Assembly: GCA_947452785.1 (NCBI GenBank)
Contig: CANGDZ010000007.1
Coordinates: forward strand, 1-64,000
DNA from: Comamonadaceae bacterium
Lineage (GTDB): Bacteria > Pseudomonadota > Gammaproteobacteria > Burkholderiales > Burkholderiaceae_C
DNA length: 64,000 bases
Direction: 5' to 3'
In this document: positions 8,148 to 17,212 of the stretch, one piece after another
Position numbering within the stretch: position 1 is the stretch's first letter
How the letters are laid out: each line of letters opens with the position of its first letter
Notes under the pieces: generated by a model
What the model was told of the DNA's origin: nothing
Database searches by the model: none
The model's input: only the letters and a program-made list of their open reading frames with translations
Program-made: the position numbers and the translations under genes

Positions 8148-9368
8148 ATGAATTCAACCACTTCCTCTCCTGCGGCCACCTCTTTGGCCCGACCTATGGC
8201 CGCGCAGCGGGTGATTCAGCTTTTGTCGCGGCTGCAGCACGGCACGCTCACCGTGCATTGGCCCGACGGCAGTGAGCAACGCTTTGGTCATCATGACGCG
8301 CCCTTTGCTGTGTTGCATGTGCACCAATGGTCGGTCTGCGCCGAGGCGCTGAAGTCGGGCGACATCGGCTTTGCCGAGGGCTATATGCGCGGCGACTGGA
8401 CAAGCCCTTCCCTGACCGATTTGATGCGTGTCTTGATTCGCAATCGCCGCGAGATGGAAGACATGATTTACGGCCATTGGGCGGGCCGGCTGCTGTACCG
8501 CATCAAGCATTTTTTGAACCGCAACAACCGCAGCAACAGCCGTAAAAACATCCACGCGCATTACGATCTGGGTAATGCGTTTTACACCTTGTGGCTGGAC
8601 GGCACGATGAACTACTCATCGGCTTGGTTTGACGGCGACCTGAGCCGTCCCATGCAAGAGGCGCAAACCGCCAAAGTACGCCGCGCCCTGCGCATGACGC
8701 AGGTGCAGCCGGGTGACCGGGTGCTGGAGATCGGCTGCGGCTGGGGCGCCCTGGCTGAGGCGGCCACCACCGAGTTTGGCGCGCACATCACGGGCGTGAC
8801 CTTGTCGACCGAGCAGCTCGCCTTTGCCCAGCAGCGTCTGCAAGGACTGCAGCTCGCAGACCAAGCCGACTTGCGTTTGCAAGACTACCGCGACATTGAT
8901 GATGGCCCCTACGACGCGGTGTGTTCGATTGAAATGGTCGAAGCTGTGGGGCGTGAATACTGGCCGACGTATTTCGCCAGCATCGCACGCTTGCTCAAAC
9001 CCGGTGGCCACGCCTGCATACAAAGCATCGTCATCGACGACAGCTTGTTTGAGCGCTACATCCAGTCGACCGATTTCATTCAGCAGTACATCTTTCCGGG
9101 CGGTTGTTTGCCGAGCCCGAGCGAGTTTCGCAAGCAGGCGCAAGCTGCCGGTTTGCAGGTGGTTGACGAGTTGAAATTTGGCCCTGACTACGCCGAAACC
9201 CTGCGCCGTTGGCGCCATGACTTTATGGCGCAATTGGCGGCCGTGAGGCAACTAGGCTTTGACGATCGCTTCATCTACCTGTGGGAGTTTTACCTGGCGT
9301 ATTGCGAAGCGGCCTTCGATGAGGACAACATCGATGTGGTGCAGTTCACCGTGCGCAAACCGGTGTGA
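8148..9368 (+). CDS. cfa: CFA-synthase-like, SAM-dependent fatty-acyl phospholipid methyltransferase
   Basis: 406 aa. The SAM-binding motif VLEIGCGWG is at 192-200, HYDLGNAFYTLWL at 139-150, and the conserved Glu in EMVEAVG at 265. The family adds a methylene or methyl group to double bonds of membrane lipids. Compared with the bicarbonate site of E. coli Cfa (Cys139, Glu239, His266, Ile268), the reading here is Ser158 (YSSAWF), Glu265, Gln292 and Ile294 (IQSIV). Two ligands are therefore changed, so ring closure cannot be assumed. Methyl- or methylene-branched or furan-type products are alternatives. A 59-bp gap upstream could hold its own promoter. An internal ATG at codon 17 is an alternative start. 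Confidence 0.88.
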   Translation: MNSTTSSPAATSLARPMAAQRVIQLLSRLQHGTLTVHWPDGSEQRFGHHDAPFAVLHVHQWSVCAEALKSGDIGFAEGYMRGDWTSPSLTDLMRVLIRNRREMEDMIYGHWAGRLLYRIKHFLNRNNRSNSRKNIHAHYDLGNAFYTLWLDGTMNYSSAWFDGDLSRPMQEAQTAKVRRALRMTQVQPGDRVLEIGCGWGALAEAATTEFGAHITGVTLSTEQLAFAQQRLQGLQLADQADLRLQDYRDIDDGPYDAVCSIEMVEAVGREYWPTYFASIARLLKPGGHACIQSIVIDDSLFERYIQSTDFIQQYIFPGGCLPSPSEFRKQAQAAGLQVVDELKFGPDYAETLRRWRHDFMAQLAAVRQLGFDDRFIYLWEFYLAYCEAAFDEDNIDVVQFTVRKPV

Positions 9369-9375
9369 GGTGCAT

Positions 9376-9921
9376 ATGAACCAAGGGCAAAAATTCACCC
9401 GTCGTTCAGTCACTGTGGTGGTCACATGGGCCGCGTTGTTGATGGCCGGCCCCGCCCCAGCGCTTGAGTCGACCCTGCTCGGTGCGGTGCCCACTACCGC
9501 TGTGCGCTTGACGGTGTGGGGTTTTGATGTGTACGACGCCAAGCTCTGGACCCGGCCTGGGTTTGCGCCGGGGCAGTATGCGCAGCATTCGTTTGCCTTG
9601 GAGCTGCAATATCTTCGGGACTTGAAGGGCGAGGCGATTGCCCGGCGCTCTCTCGATGAAATGAAGCGCCAAGGCCCGATCAACGAGCTCCAAGCGAAAG
9701 CCTGGCTGAAAGCCATGCACAGCCTGTTTCCCGATGTCCAAAAAGGCGACCGTATCACCGGGGTGCACAAGCCCGAGCAGGGCGCTGAATTTTGGGTGAA
9801 TGACCGCTTGGTGGGCCAGGTGAACGATCCGCAGTTTGCGCAGTTGTTTTTTGGCATTTGGTTGTCGCCGCAAACTTCCGTGCCTGACGTGCGCAAAGCC
9901 TTGTTGGCGCGCTGGCCTTAA
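9376..9921 (+). CDS. Chalcone-isomerase-like protein, exported
   Basis: 181 aa from the ATG at 9376, 7 bp after the CFA-like gene; the frame is open upstream, but that part lies inside the previous gene. A signal peptide is visible (basic MNQGQKFTRR, hydrophobic core VVVTWAALLMAGPA, then ALE). The mature part, with VRLTVWGFDVYDAKLW and the C-terminal FFGIWLSPQTS, fits the bacterial chalcone-isomerase-like family. These proteins share the fold of fatty-acid-binding chalcone isomerase relatives and are not thought to make flavonoids. The context suggests a periplasmic lipid-binding or lipid-modifying role. Confidence 0.8.
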   Translation: MNQGQKFTRRSVTVVVTWAALLMAGPAPALESTLLGAVPTTAVRLTVWGFDVYDAKLWTRPGFAPGQYAQHSFALELQYLRDLKGEAIARRSLDEMKRQGPINELQAKAWLKAMHSLFPDVQKGDRITGVHKPEQGAEFWVNDRLVGQVNDPQFAQLFFGIWLSPQTSVPDVRKALLARWP

Positions 9922-9927
9922 AGTCTC

Positions 9928-11208
9928 ATGACCAGCACATCAGCATCACCTTTTAGCCATGCCTACAGCGCGGCGGCGGGCGGGCTGGGTTTGCCTTTGG
10001 CATTTGTGGCCTTACCCTTGTATGTGCATTTGCCGCATTGGTACGCCTCCAACTATGGCCTGTCTTTGGCTGCGTTGGGCGCGGTCTTGTTGCTGAGCCG
10101 ATTGACCGACGCCTTGGTCGATCCGTGGATGGGCCGGCTCAGTGACCGCTTGTATGCGCATTCCGTCGCGGCCGTGTTGTGGGCGGCGGTGCTGGCGGCC
10201 TTGTGCCTTGTGCTGGGATTTACCGGTTTGTTTTTTCCACCCGCGAGCTGGACCGGGCCACAAGACAATGCGTCTTTGTTGATGTGGGTGGCCGCGATGC
10301 TGACGCTCAGCCACTTGGCCTACAGCGCCTTGGGCATCTTGCACCAATCCTGGGCGGCCTTGCTGGGGGGCGACGCGTTGCAGCGCAGCCGCTTGGTCAG
10401 CTGGCGCGAAGGCTGGGGTTTGTTCGGTGTGTTGTTGGCCGGCGCCTTGCCCACGCTGGTCGGCATGGGCGGCACGGCCTGCGTGCTGGCGTTGACCTTG
10501 GCCTTGGGTTTGTGGACCTGGTCGCGCAGCCACTGGCCGGCTACGCACATGCAAAAGGAGCCGCTTGCGCTGACCTTGCCTTGGCGCTTTGCTGCGTTCA
10601 GACGCTTGATGGCGGTTTTCTTGCTCAACGGCATTGCCAGCGCAGTTCCGGCCACCTTGGTGCTGTTTTTTGTACAAGACCAAATTCAGGCGCCCGCAGC
10701 AATGGCACCCTGGTTTTTGACTTTGTATTTTGCCGGCGGCGCCCTGTCGTTGCCACTGTGGCTGGAGGCCCTACGCCGCGTTGGTTTGGCCCGCTCTTGG
10801 TTGGCGGGCATGGCTTTGTCGGTGCTGACTTTTGCGTGCGTCAGCCTGTTGGGCGCGGGTGATACCACCGGCTTCGCGTGGGCTTGCGTGCTTTCTGGTT
10901 TGGCGCTGGGCGCGGACCTGGCCGTGCCCGGCGCCCTGCTCAACGGCTTGATTGATCGCTTGGGTTTTCGCGCCCGCGCTGAAGGCGCGTTTCTGGGTTG
11001 GTGGAGCCTGGCCACCAAACTGAATTTGGCCCTGGCGGCCGGCACGGCCTTGCCCTTGCTGGGTCTTTGGGGCTATGTCCCTGGCAGCCAGGCGCCTGCC
11101 GCTTTGCAGGCCCTGACTTGGGCTTATGTGTTGCTGCCCTGCGCGCTCAAGTTGTGTGCGGCCCTGGGGCTGTATGTTTTTTTTGTCCGGCCAAGGAGCC
11201 TTGTATGA
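9928..11208 (+). CDS. MFS transporter, GPH-like
   Basis: 426 aa with about 12 hydrophobic segments. The loop after segment 2 reads LLLSRLTDALVDPWMGRLSDR, a major-facilitator motif A variant (D-x-x-x-D-P-x-x-G) typical of glycoside-pentoside-hexuronide-type carriers. Within this cluster a lipid or lysophospholipid substrate is more plausible than a sugar, since related MFS proteins accompany DUF1365/CFA gene sets in other proteobacteria, but that is inference. The start lies 6 bp after the previous stop; the 3' end overlaps the DUF3833 gene by 4 bp (ATGA). Confidence 0.85.
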   Translation: MTSTSASPFSHAYSAAAGGLGLPLAFVALPLYVHLPHWYASNYGLSLAALGAVLLLSRLTDALVDPWMGRLSDRLYAHSVAAVLWAAVLAALCLVLGFTGLFFPPASWTGPQDNASLLMWVAAMLTLSHLAYSALGILHQSWAALLGGDALQRSRLVSWREGWGLFGVLLAGALPTLVGMGGTACVLALTLALGLWTWSRSHWPATHMQKEPLALTLPWRFAAFRRLMAVFLLNGIASAVPATLVLFFVQDQIQAPAAMAPWFLTLYFAGGALSLPLWLEALRRVGLARSWLAGMALSVLTFACVSLLGAGDTTGFAWACVLSGLALGADLAVPGALLNGLIDRLGFRARAEGAFLGWWSLATKLNLALAAGTALPLLGLWGYVPGSQAPAALQALTWAYVLLPCALKLCAALGLYVFFVRPRSLV

Positions 11209-11771
11209 ATCGACGTTTGGTTTTAAAGCGCATCAGCAGCTGGTCCGTTGCCTCCACTGTGACCGCAGGTGGAGCGGCCTCGCTGCTCAGCGGCTGCGCT
11301 GGGCCGCAACCGCATGATTACGCCCAAGAAAAACCGGCGCTTGATTTGCGCCAGTATTTCAACGGCACCGTGGATGCCTGGGGCGTATTCACGGACCGCA
11401 GCGGCAAAGTGGTCAAGCGTTTCACCGTGCTCATGCAGTGCAGCTGGCAGGGTAATGACGGTGTGCTCGACGAAGCCTTCACCTACAGCGACGGCACCCT
11501 GCAACGCCGTGTCTGGCGCATTCAGGCTCTGCCTGATGGCCGCTACATCGGCCGCGCAGATGACGTGGTGGGCGAGGCGCAGGGCCTGGCCAGCGGCAAT
11601 GCCTTGCGCTGGCAATACACCTTGGCTTTGCCCGTGGACGGGCGGGTGTGGGAAGTGCAGTTTGATGACTGGATGTACCTGATGAACGACCGCGTCATGC
11701 TGAACAAAGCAGTGATGAGCAAATGGGGTGTGCGCCTGGGTGAAGTCACCTTGTCGTTCACGCGCCGATGA
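11205..11771 (+). CDS. DUF3833 family lipoprotein
   Basis: 188 aa from the ATG at 11205, which is served by an AAGGAG site and overlaps the MFS stop. The N-terminus is a lipoprotein signal: basic MNRRLVLKR, hydrophobic core, lipobox LLSGC with the Cys to be lipidated. The mature part follows the DUF3833 pattern, with FNGTVDAWGVFTDRSGKVV, DEAFTYSDG and a C-terminal DRVMLNKAVMSKWGV. The function is unknown. The protein is anchored to a periplasm-facing membrane leaflet and probably acts with the exported chalcone-isomerase-like protein of the same operon. Confidence 0.85.
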   Translation: MNRRLVLKRISSWSVASTVTAGGAASLLSGCAGPQPHDYAQEKPALDLRQYFNGTVDAWGVFTDRSGKVVKRFTVLMQCSWQGNDGVLDEAFTYSDGTLQRRVWRIQALPDGRYIGRADDVVGEAQGLASGNALRWQYTLALPVDGRVWEVQFDDWMYLMNDRVMLNKAVMSKWGVRLGEVTLSFTRR

Positions 11772-12559
11772 GACTCGCGCCGTTGAACCCGCCCATGGCG
11801 CAATGGGCCGGCAAGAGGGTTTGGCTTATCGGTGCCTCCAGCGGTATTGGTCTGGCCTGCGCCCAGGCCTTGGCCCATGCGGGTGCGCAGGTGGTGGTCT
11901 CGGCGCGCAAGGTGGATGGAGTGGCGGGCTTGCCGAACATGCACGCCGTGCCCATGGACGTGACCGATGCGGCCAGCATTCAAACCGCCACCGCGCAGGT
12001 GGTCAGCACGCTGTTGCAACATCCCAGCCTGGGTGGTCCGCTCGATGTGGTGGTGTACTGCGCCGGGCATTACCACGCACAACGCGCCACTGACTATGAC
12101 TTGGCCGACATGCTGCGGCATCAGGAGGTGAATTATGCGGGCGCCTTGCGGGTGCTCGACGCGGTGCTGCCGCTGTTGTTGGCGCAAGGCCAGGGCCACA
12201 TCAGCTTGGTCAGCAGCGTGGCCGGTTGGCGCGGCCTGCCCAATGGCCTGGCCTATGGCCCCACCAAAGCGGCGTTGACGCATTTGGCTGAATCGCTGTA
12301 TTTGGATTTGCAAGACCGCGGCCTTGGCGTGAGCGTGATCAACCCCGGCTTTGTCGCCACGCCCTTGACCGCACAAAATAATTTCCAAATGCCTGCCCTG
12401 ATCACCCCTGACCAAGCCGCCGCTGCCATGCTCAAAGGCTGGGCGCAGGGCGCGTTTGACATTCACTTTCCCAAACGGTTTACGCTGTGGCTCAAACTGC
12501 TGCGCCTGTTGCCTTACCGCTGGTACTTTGCACTGGTGCGCCGCTTTACAGGACTGTGA
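11768..12559 (+). CDS. Short-chain dehydrogenase/reductase
   Basis: 263 aa. Classical SDR marks are the cofactor motif GASSGIG near residue 24, the catalytic Ser in SLVSSVAGW, and the YGPTK Tyr-x-x-x-Lys pair followed by AALTHLAESL. The enzyme should be an NAD(P)-dependent oxidoreductase in the cytoplasm; SDRs of this gene neighbourhood are presumed to handle acyl-lipid intermediates. It overlaps DUF3833 by 4 bp and the following NTF2-fold gene by 1 bp (TGATG). The C-terminus ends in a basic, hydrophobic segment (LWLKLLRLLPYRWYFAL), which may contact the membrane. Confidence 0.87.
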   Translation: MRLAPLNPPMAQWAGKRVWLIGASSGIGLACAQALAHAGAQVVVSARKVDGVAGLPNMHAVPMDVTDAASIQTATAQVVSTLLQHPSLGGPLDVVVYCAGHYHAQRATDYDLADMLRHQEVNYAGALRVLDAVLPLLLAQGQGHISLVSSVAGWRGLPNGLAYGPTKAALTHLAESLYLDLQDRGLGVSVINPGFVATPLTAQNNFQMPALITPDQAAAAMLKGWAQGAFDIHFPKRFTLWLKLLRLLPYRWYFALVRRFTGL

Positions 12560-13017
12560 TGACCTTAGACCCTTCGGCCGCCCCCGATTACCGAGACCGC
12601 ACGGCTGCCGTGGCGGCTTATTTTGAAAACCTGTCGCCCGCTAGCGTGGCGCAGTTGCCGCTGTTTTATGCACCCGACGCCCGCTTCAAAGATCCGTTCA
12701 ACGAGGTTCAAGGTTTGAAGGCGGTCACGCTGGTGTTTGAGCACATGTATGAGGCACTCAATACGCCGCACTTTGTGATTACGCACAGCTTGGTGGACGG
12801 CGATCAGGCGTTTTTGACCTGGGACTTTAAATTCAAGTTCAAGCGCTTTGACACGCAGACCCTGCAAACCGTGCGCGGCGGCACGCATTTGCAGTTCGAT
12901 GCGCAAGGCTTGATCACCTTGCACCGCGATTATTGGGATGCGGCGGAAGAGCTGTATGAAAAGCTGCCGCTTTTGGGCGGGGTGATGCGCTGGCTCAAGT
13001 CGCGCGCAGTGAGCTAA
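12559..13017 (+). CDS. NTF2/SnoaL-fold protein
   Basis: 152 aa when started at the ATG at 12559, which shares one base with the SDR stop; upstream in-frame codons belong to the SDR coding region. The sequence fits a small NTF2-like cone fold: LPLFYAPDARFKDPFNEVQG near the N-terminus, VFEHMYEAL, and LTWDFKFKFK followed by HRDYWDAAEELYEK. Such proteins bind or isomerise small hydrophobic ligands. It is the last gene of the cluster that begins with the peroxidase, and a strong hairpin follows its stop. Confidence 0.82.
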   Translation: MTLDPSAAPDYRDRTAAVAAYFENLSPASVAQLPLFYAPDARFKDPFNEVQGLKAVTLVFEHMYEALNTPHFVITHSLVDGDQAFLTWDFKFKFKRFDTQTLQTVRGGTHLQFDAQGLITLHRDYWDAAEELYEKLPLLGGVMRWLKSRAVS

Positions 13018-13022
13018 AGGGC

Positions 13023-13041
13023 GTCACAGCCGCGCTGTGAC
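13023..13041. terminator. Hairpin between convergent operon end and GST gene
   Basis: GTCACAGC and GCTGTGAC pair perfectly around a CGC loop. It lies 5 bp after the NTF2-fold stop and 5 bp before the GST stop on the other strand, so it can serve both genes. T-runs are weak (GGATTAATTT on plus). Confidence 0.6.
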
Positions 13042-13045
13042 CGGA

Positions 13046-13660
13046 TTAATTTGGCCTGGTGTCGATGAAGCTGGCGCGCAGTGCCAGCTTGTCGTGCAGC
13101 TTGTGCAGTTGAGGTTGGCCGGTGCGCCAGTCGAACTGCGGAAAACGGAAATCCAAATAAGCCACCGCGCAGACCACCGCGATGTCCGACAGGCTCATGT
13201 GAATGCCCGAGCAAAAGGGCTTGTCGCCCAGACCGCGCTCCATGGCCTGCAGGGCCAGCTCGATCTTGCCCATTTGGCGCTCTATCCAGGCGGGGCTGCG
13301 CTGCGCTTCGGTACGGCCGGCCCAAGTGGCTTCCAGACGCGCCAGAATGGCGGCGTCCAGCAGGCCGTCGGCCAAGGCTTCCCAGGTTTTAACTTCCGCG
13401 CGTTCGCGGCCGCCGGTCGGGATCAATTTGCCCACGGGCGACAAAGTGTCCAAATATTCAACGATGACGCGTGAATCAAACACCGCCTCGCCACCTTCCA
13501 TGATCAGACAAGGCACTTTGCCCAAAGGGTTGGCGGTGTGGATTTGGGTCTGTGCGGACCAGACGTCTTCGGTGACGAACTGGTAGTCCAGCTTTTTCTC
13601 TGACAACACCATGCGCACTTTGCGCACATAAGGACTGGTTACGGCACCGATTAGTTTCAT
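13046..13660 (-). CDS. Glutathione S-transferase family protein
   Basis: 204 aa from the ATG at 13660. The N-terminal thioredoxin-like half shows TSPYVRKVRMVLSEK and the glutathione-binding cis-Pro segment NPLGKVPCLIMEGGEAVFDSR, followed by the all-alpha half with SLSDIAVVCAVAYLDFR. These are standard cytosolic GST features; the substrate cannot be told. The reading frame continues upstream antisense to purB and should be ignored. The gene is divergent from purB with 66 bp between starts. Confidence 0.88.
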   Translation of the reverse strand: MKLIGAVTSPYVRKVRMVLSEKKLDYQFVTEDVWSAQTQIHTANPLGKVPCLIMEGGEAVFDSRVIVEYLDTLSPVGKLIPTGGRERAEVKTWEALADGLLDAAILARLEATWAGRTEAQRSPAWIERQMGKIELALQAMERGLGDKPFCSGIHMSLSDIAVVCAVAYLDFRFPQFDWRTGQPQLHKLHDKLALRASFIDTRPN

Positions 13661-13705
13661 AAAGGCAATTAGGGAGGAAGCGAATTCAAAGACAAGCCAT
13701 TCTAG

Positions 13706-15130
<1,425 letters not shown>

Positions 15131-15134
15131 CCAG

Positions 15135-15695
15135 ATGGCGCTCAAATCCACCATCTATAAAGTCAATTTGTCGATCGCCGACATTGACCACAATTACTAC
15201 GCCGACCACGCGCTGACCTTGGCGCGCCACCCCAGCGAAACCGACGAGCGGATGATGATCCGTTTGCTGGCCCTGGCCATCCATGCGCACGAGCTGCACA
15301 GCGTGTGCAACGGCGATGGCACCTTGGGCTTTGGCGCGGGCTTGTCGGACCCGGACAACCCAGACCTGTATTTGCGCGACTACACCGGCCGCACCCGCTT
15401 GTGGGTGGAGGTGGGGCAGCCCGAAGACAAGCCGCTGAACAAAGCCTGCCAAAAGTCAGACGCGGTGCGGGTTTACGCCTTCAATCACGCCGCCGAAGTG
15501 TGGTGGAAGGGCATTGAAAACAAGCTCAGCCGTATGGAGAAATTGCAAGTCTGGCGCGTGCCTACCGAGGGGTCGCAAGAGTTGGCTAAATTGGCCGAGC
15601 GCAGCATGCAGATGCAAGCCACGGTGCAAGAAAATTCGGTCACCTTCAGCAGCGACAAGGGCAGCGTGCACATCGAGCCGGTGCGCTGGAAGTAA
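15135..15695 (+). CDS. yaeQ: YaeQ family protein
   Basis: 186 aa. It matches YaeQ along its length: MALKSTIYKVNLSIADIDHNYY, LARHPSETDERMMIRLLALA, LWVEVGQPEDKPLNKA and KSDAVRVYAF. The fold is related to PD-(D/E)xK nucleases, and the conserved acidic and Lys residues (ETDER, EVGQP) fit that core. E. coli YaeQ is a high-copy suppressor in RfaH-deficient cells, but its biochemical function is not settled. It lies 4 bp after purB. Confidence 0.93.
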   Translation: MALKSTIYKVNLSIADIDHNYYADHALTLARHPSETDERMMIRLLALAIHAHELHSVCNGDGTLGFGAGLSDPDNPDLYLRDYTGRTRLWVEVGQPEDKPLNKACQKSDAVRVYAFNHAAEVWWKGIENKLSRMEKLQVWRVPTEGSQELAKLAERSMQMQATVQENSVTFSSDKGSVHIEPVRWK

Positions 15696-15745
15696 GCGCT
15701 GTTTCCTGGGCTGGCGTTAATGGGAGCTTCAGCGCCCCTAAAAAA

Positions 15746-16198
15746 TCAGAGCAGTGAAATCTGCGCTTCGGCCGCAGCCTTGGCCCAATCGCGCTCTTGG
15801 GCGGCTCGTTCTGCGTAGCGGTTAAAGCGCCAAGAGTTGCCTTCTACAGTGATGCGGTGCCACACGTCGCGCTTTTCACCCGGTGTCATTTCGGTCCACA
15901 GCTGCACTTCTTCAAAGGTGCGACCACAACCCTTGCACATTTCATCGCCCTGGCTGGTCGAGCAAATGGCAATACAAGGCGTGTCGGGTGTGGTGGCGTA
16001 CCAGACTTGCCAAGCTTCAGCGGCAGCCAGGGGTATGCTGAACTCGTCTACCGTGTCTTCGTGGTGGAACACCATCAGGGCGTACACCTCGGCCAAAGCA
16101 CGCAACTCCTTGGGCAAGGTGATGCCGTCGGGAGAAGGATTTTTGACGCGCCAGTAGTTGATGGCGGCTTCGATGTCAGTGATGTAAATGCCGGCCAT
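15746..16198 (-). CDS. DUF3717-DUF1289 fusion protein
   Basis: 150 aa from the ATG at 16198. Residues 1-65 (AGIYITDIEAAINYWR, then LPKELRALAEVYALM) match DUF3717. Residues 72-115 match DUF1289, a small Cys-rich module with PCIAICSTSQ, MCKGCGRTFEEVQLW and MTPGEKRDVW; the Cys-x3-Cys...Cys-x2-Cys set could bind a metal. DUF1289 normally occurs as a stand-alone protein of about 60 aa. Neither domain has a known function. The C-terminal tail is Ala/Arg-rich and helical. Confidence 0.82.
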   Translation of the reverse strand: MAGIYITDIEAAINYWRVKNPSPDGITLPKELRALAEVYALMVFHHEDTVDEFSIPLAAAEAWQVWYATTPDTPCIAICSTSQGDEMCKGCGRTFEEVQLWTEMTPGEKRDVWHRITVEGNSWRFNRYAERAAQERDWAKAAAEAQISLL

Positions 16199-16289
16199 GG
16201 TGTGTGTGCAAAGGGGGAGAGCGATCATAGCCCGTGATGACCGTATGGCCGCAAAAAATGCAAGGTTTTTGAGTTGCAGGTGAAATAGA

Positions 16290-16448
16290 AGTTGAAGGGG
16301 AGTAACTCCCACAGCAAGCACCTCGCCAACCCTGTGCAGGGGCTTGCACCATCAACTTGCCGTCAACACGAAGCGGGCGCTTTCAAAGCGCACTGTTTCC
16401 GGTGAGTTGGGTTTGTGCCACGCACAAGCTGAGTGAGACCTTCGAGGA
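16290..16448 (+). ncRNA. yybP-ykoY manganese riboswitch
   Basis: The leader of the TerC gene holds the conserved parts of the yybP-ykoY (Mn2+-sensing) aptamer in order: GAAGGGGAGTAAC at 16293-16305, a variable stem, GCCGTCAACACGAAGCGGGC at about 16359-16378, a second variable stem, and CTGAGTGAGACCTTCGA at about 16429-16445. The same parts and order occur upstream of alx and mntP in E. coli. TerC-family genes are classical targets, which supports the call. Ends are approximate. Confidence 0.9.
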
Positions 16449-16449
16449 C

Positions 16450-16466
16450 AAGCCCAAAGGCTTTTT
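16450..16466 (+). terminator. Possible expression-platform hairpin of the Mn riboswitch
   Basis: AAGCC-CAAA-GGCTT followed by a short T-run lies directly after the aptamer and 21 bp before the TerC start. The stem is only 5 bp. It could act as a metal-controlled terminator or as a ribosome-site sequestering helix. Confidence 0.4.
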
Positions 16467-16487
16467 GACACACTCGTGGGAACAAAA

Positions 16488-17171
16488 ATGGAATTTTTAT
16501 CTGCCCCTTGGTGGTCGGCGTTGCTGGCCATTATTTTGATTGATCTCGTCTTGGCTGGCGACAACGCCATCGTGATTGCCTTGGCCGCGCGCAGTCTGCC
16601 GCCGGCGCTGCAAAAGAAAGCCATCATCTGGGGTACCGTCGGCGCCATCGGGGTGCGCGCGGTGATGACGGTGGGCGTGGTTTGGTTGCTGCAAATTCCC
16701 GGTCTGATGCTGGTCGGGGGGCTGGGGCTGTTGTGGATTGCCTTTCAGTTGCTGGTCGACCAGAGCGCGGGTGCGCATGACGGGCCCGTGGCCATCACCT
16801 TTTGGGGTGCGATGAAAACCATTGTGGTGGCTGACGCGCTGATGGGCGTGGACAACGTGCTGGGCGTGGCGGGTGCGGCGCACGGCGCCATGGATCTGGT
16901 GATCATTGGCTTGTTGATCAGCGTGCCGATTGTGGTGTTTGGCAGTTCGGTGGTGCTCAAACTGGTGGAGCGTTTTCCCATCATCATTCAACTGGGCGCT
17001 GCGGTGTTGGCCTTCACGGCAGCCAAGATGATCATGGACGAGCCTTTGCTGAGCCCGTGGTTTGAGGATCATGCTTACTTGCGCTGGCTCCTGTCTGTGT
17101 TGGCCGTGGGGGGTGTGTGCGGCGGCGGTTGGTGGCTGAGCCGCATCCAACAAGATCCAGAAAAGATCTAA
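16488..17171 (+). CDS. TerC family integral membrane protein, probable Mn2+ exporter
   Basis: 227 aa from the ATG at 16488 (MEFLSAPWW). Seven or so membrane segments. The two family motifs are LIDLVLAGDNAIVIALAARSL near the start and ADALMGVDNVLGVAGAAHG in the middle; the paired acidic-Asn motifs (GDNA, VDNV) line the presumed metal site. TerC/Alx proteins export manganese, and the yybP-ykoY riboswitch in the leader argues directly for manganese control here. A second TerC paralogue lies 4 kb away without this riboswitch. Confidence 0.92.
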   Translation: MEFLSAPWWSALLAIILIDLVLAGDNAIVIALAARSLPPALQKKAIIWGTVGAIGVRAVMTVGVVWLLQIPGLMLVGGLGLLWIAFQLLVDQSAGAHDGPVAITFWGAMKTIVVADALMGVDNVLGVAGAAHGAMDLVIIGLLISVPIVVFGSSVVLKLVERFPIIIQLGAAVLAFTAAKMIMDEPLLSPWFEDHAYLRWLLSVLAVGGVCGGGWWLSRIQQDPEKI

Positions 17172-17212
17172 AAGCGCCTGACAGGCAACACCTGGGCTGC
17201 TAAGCTGTGCCC

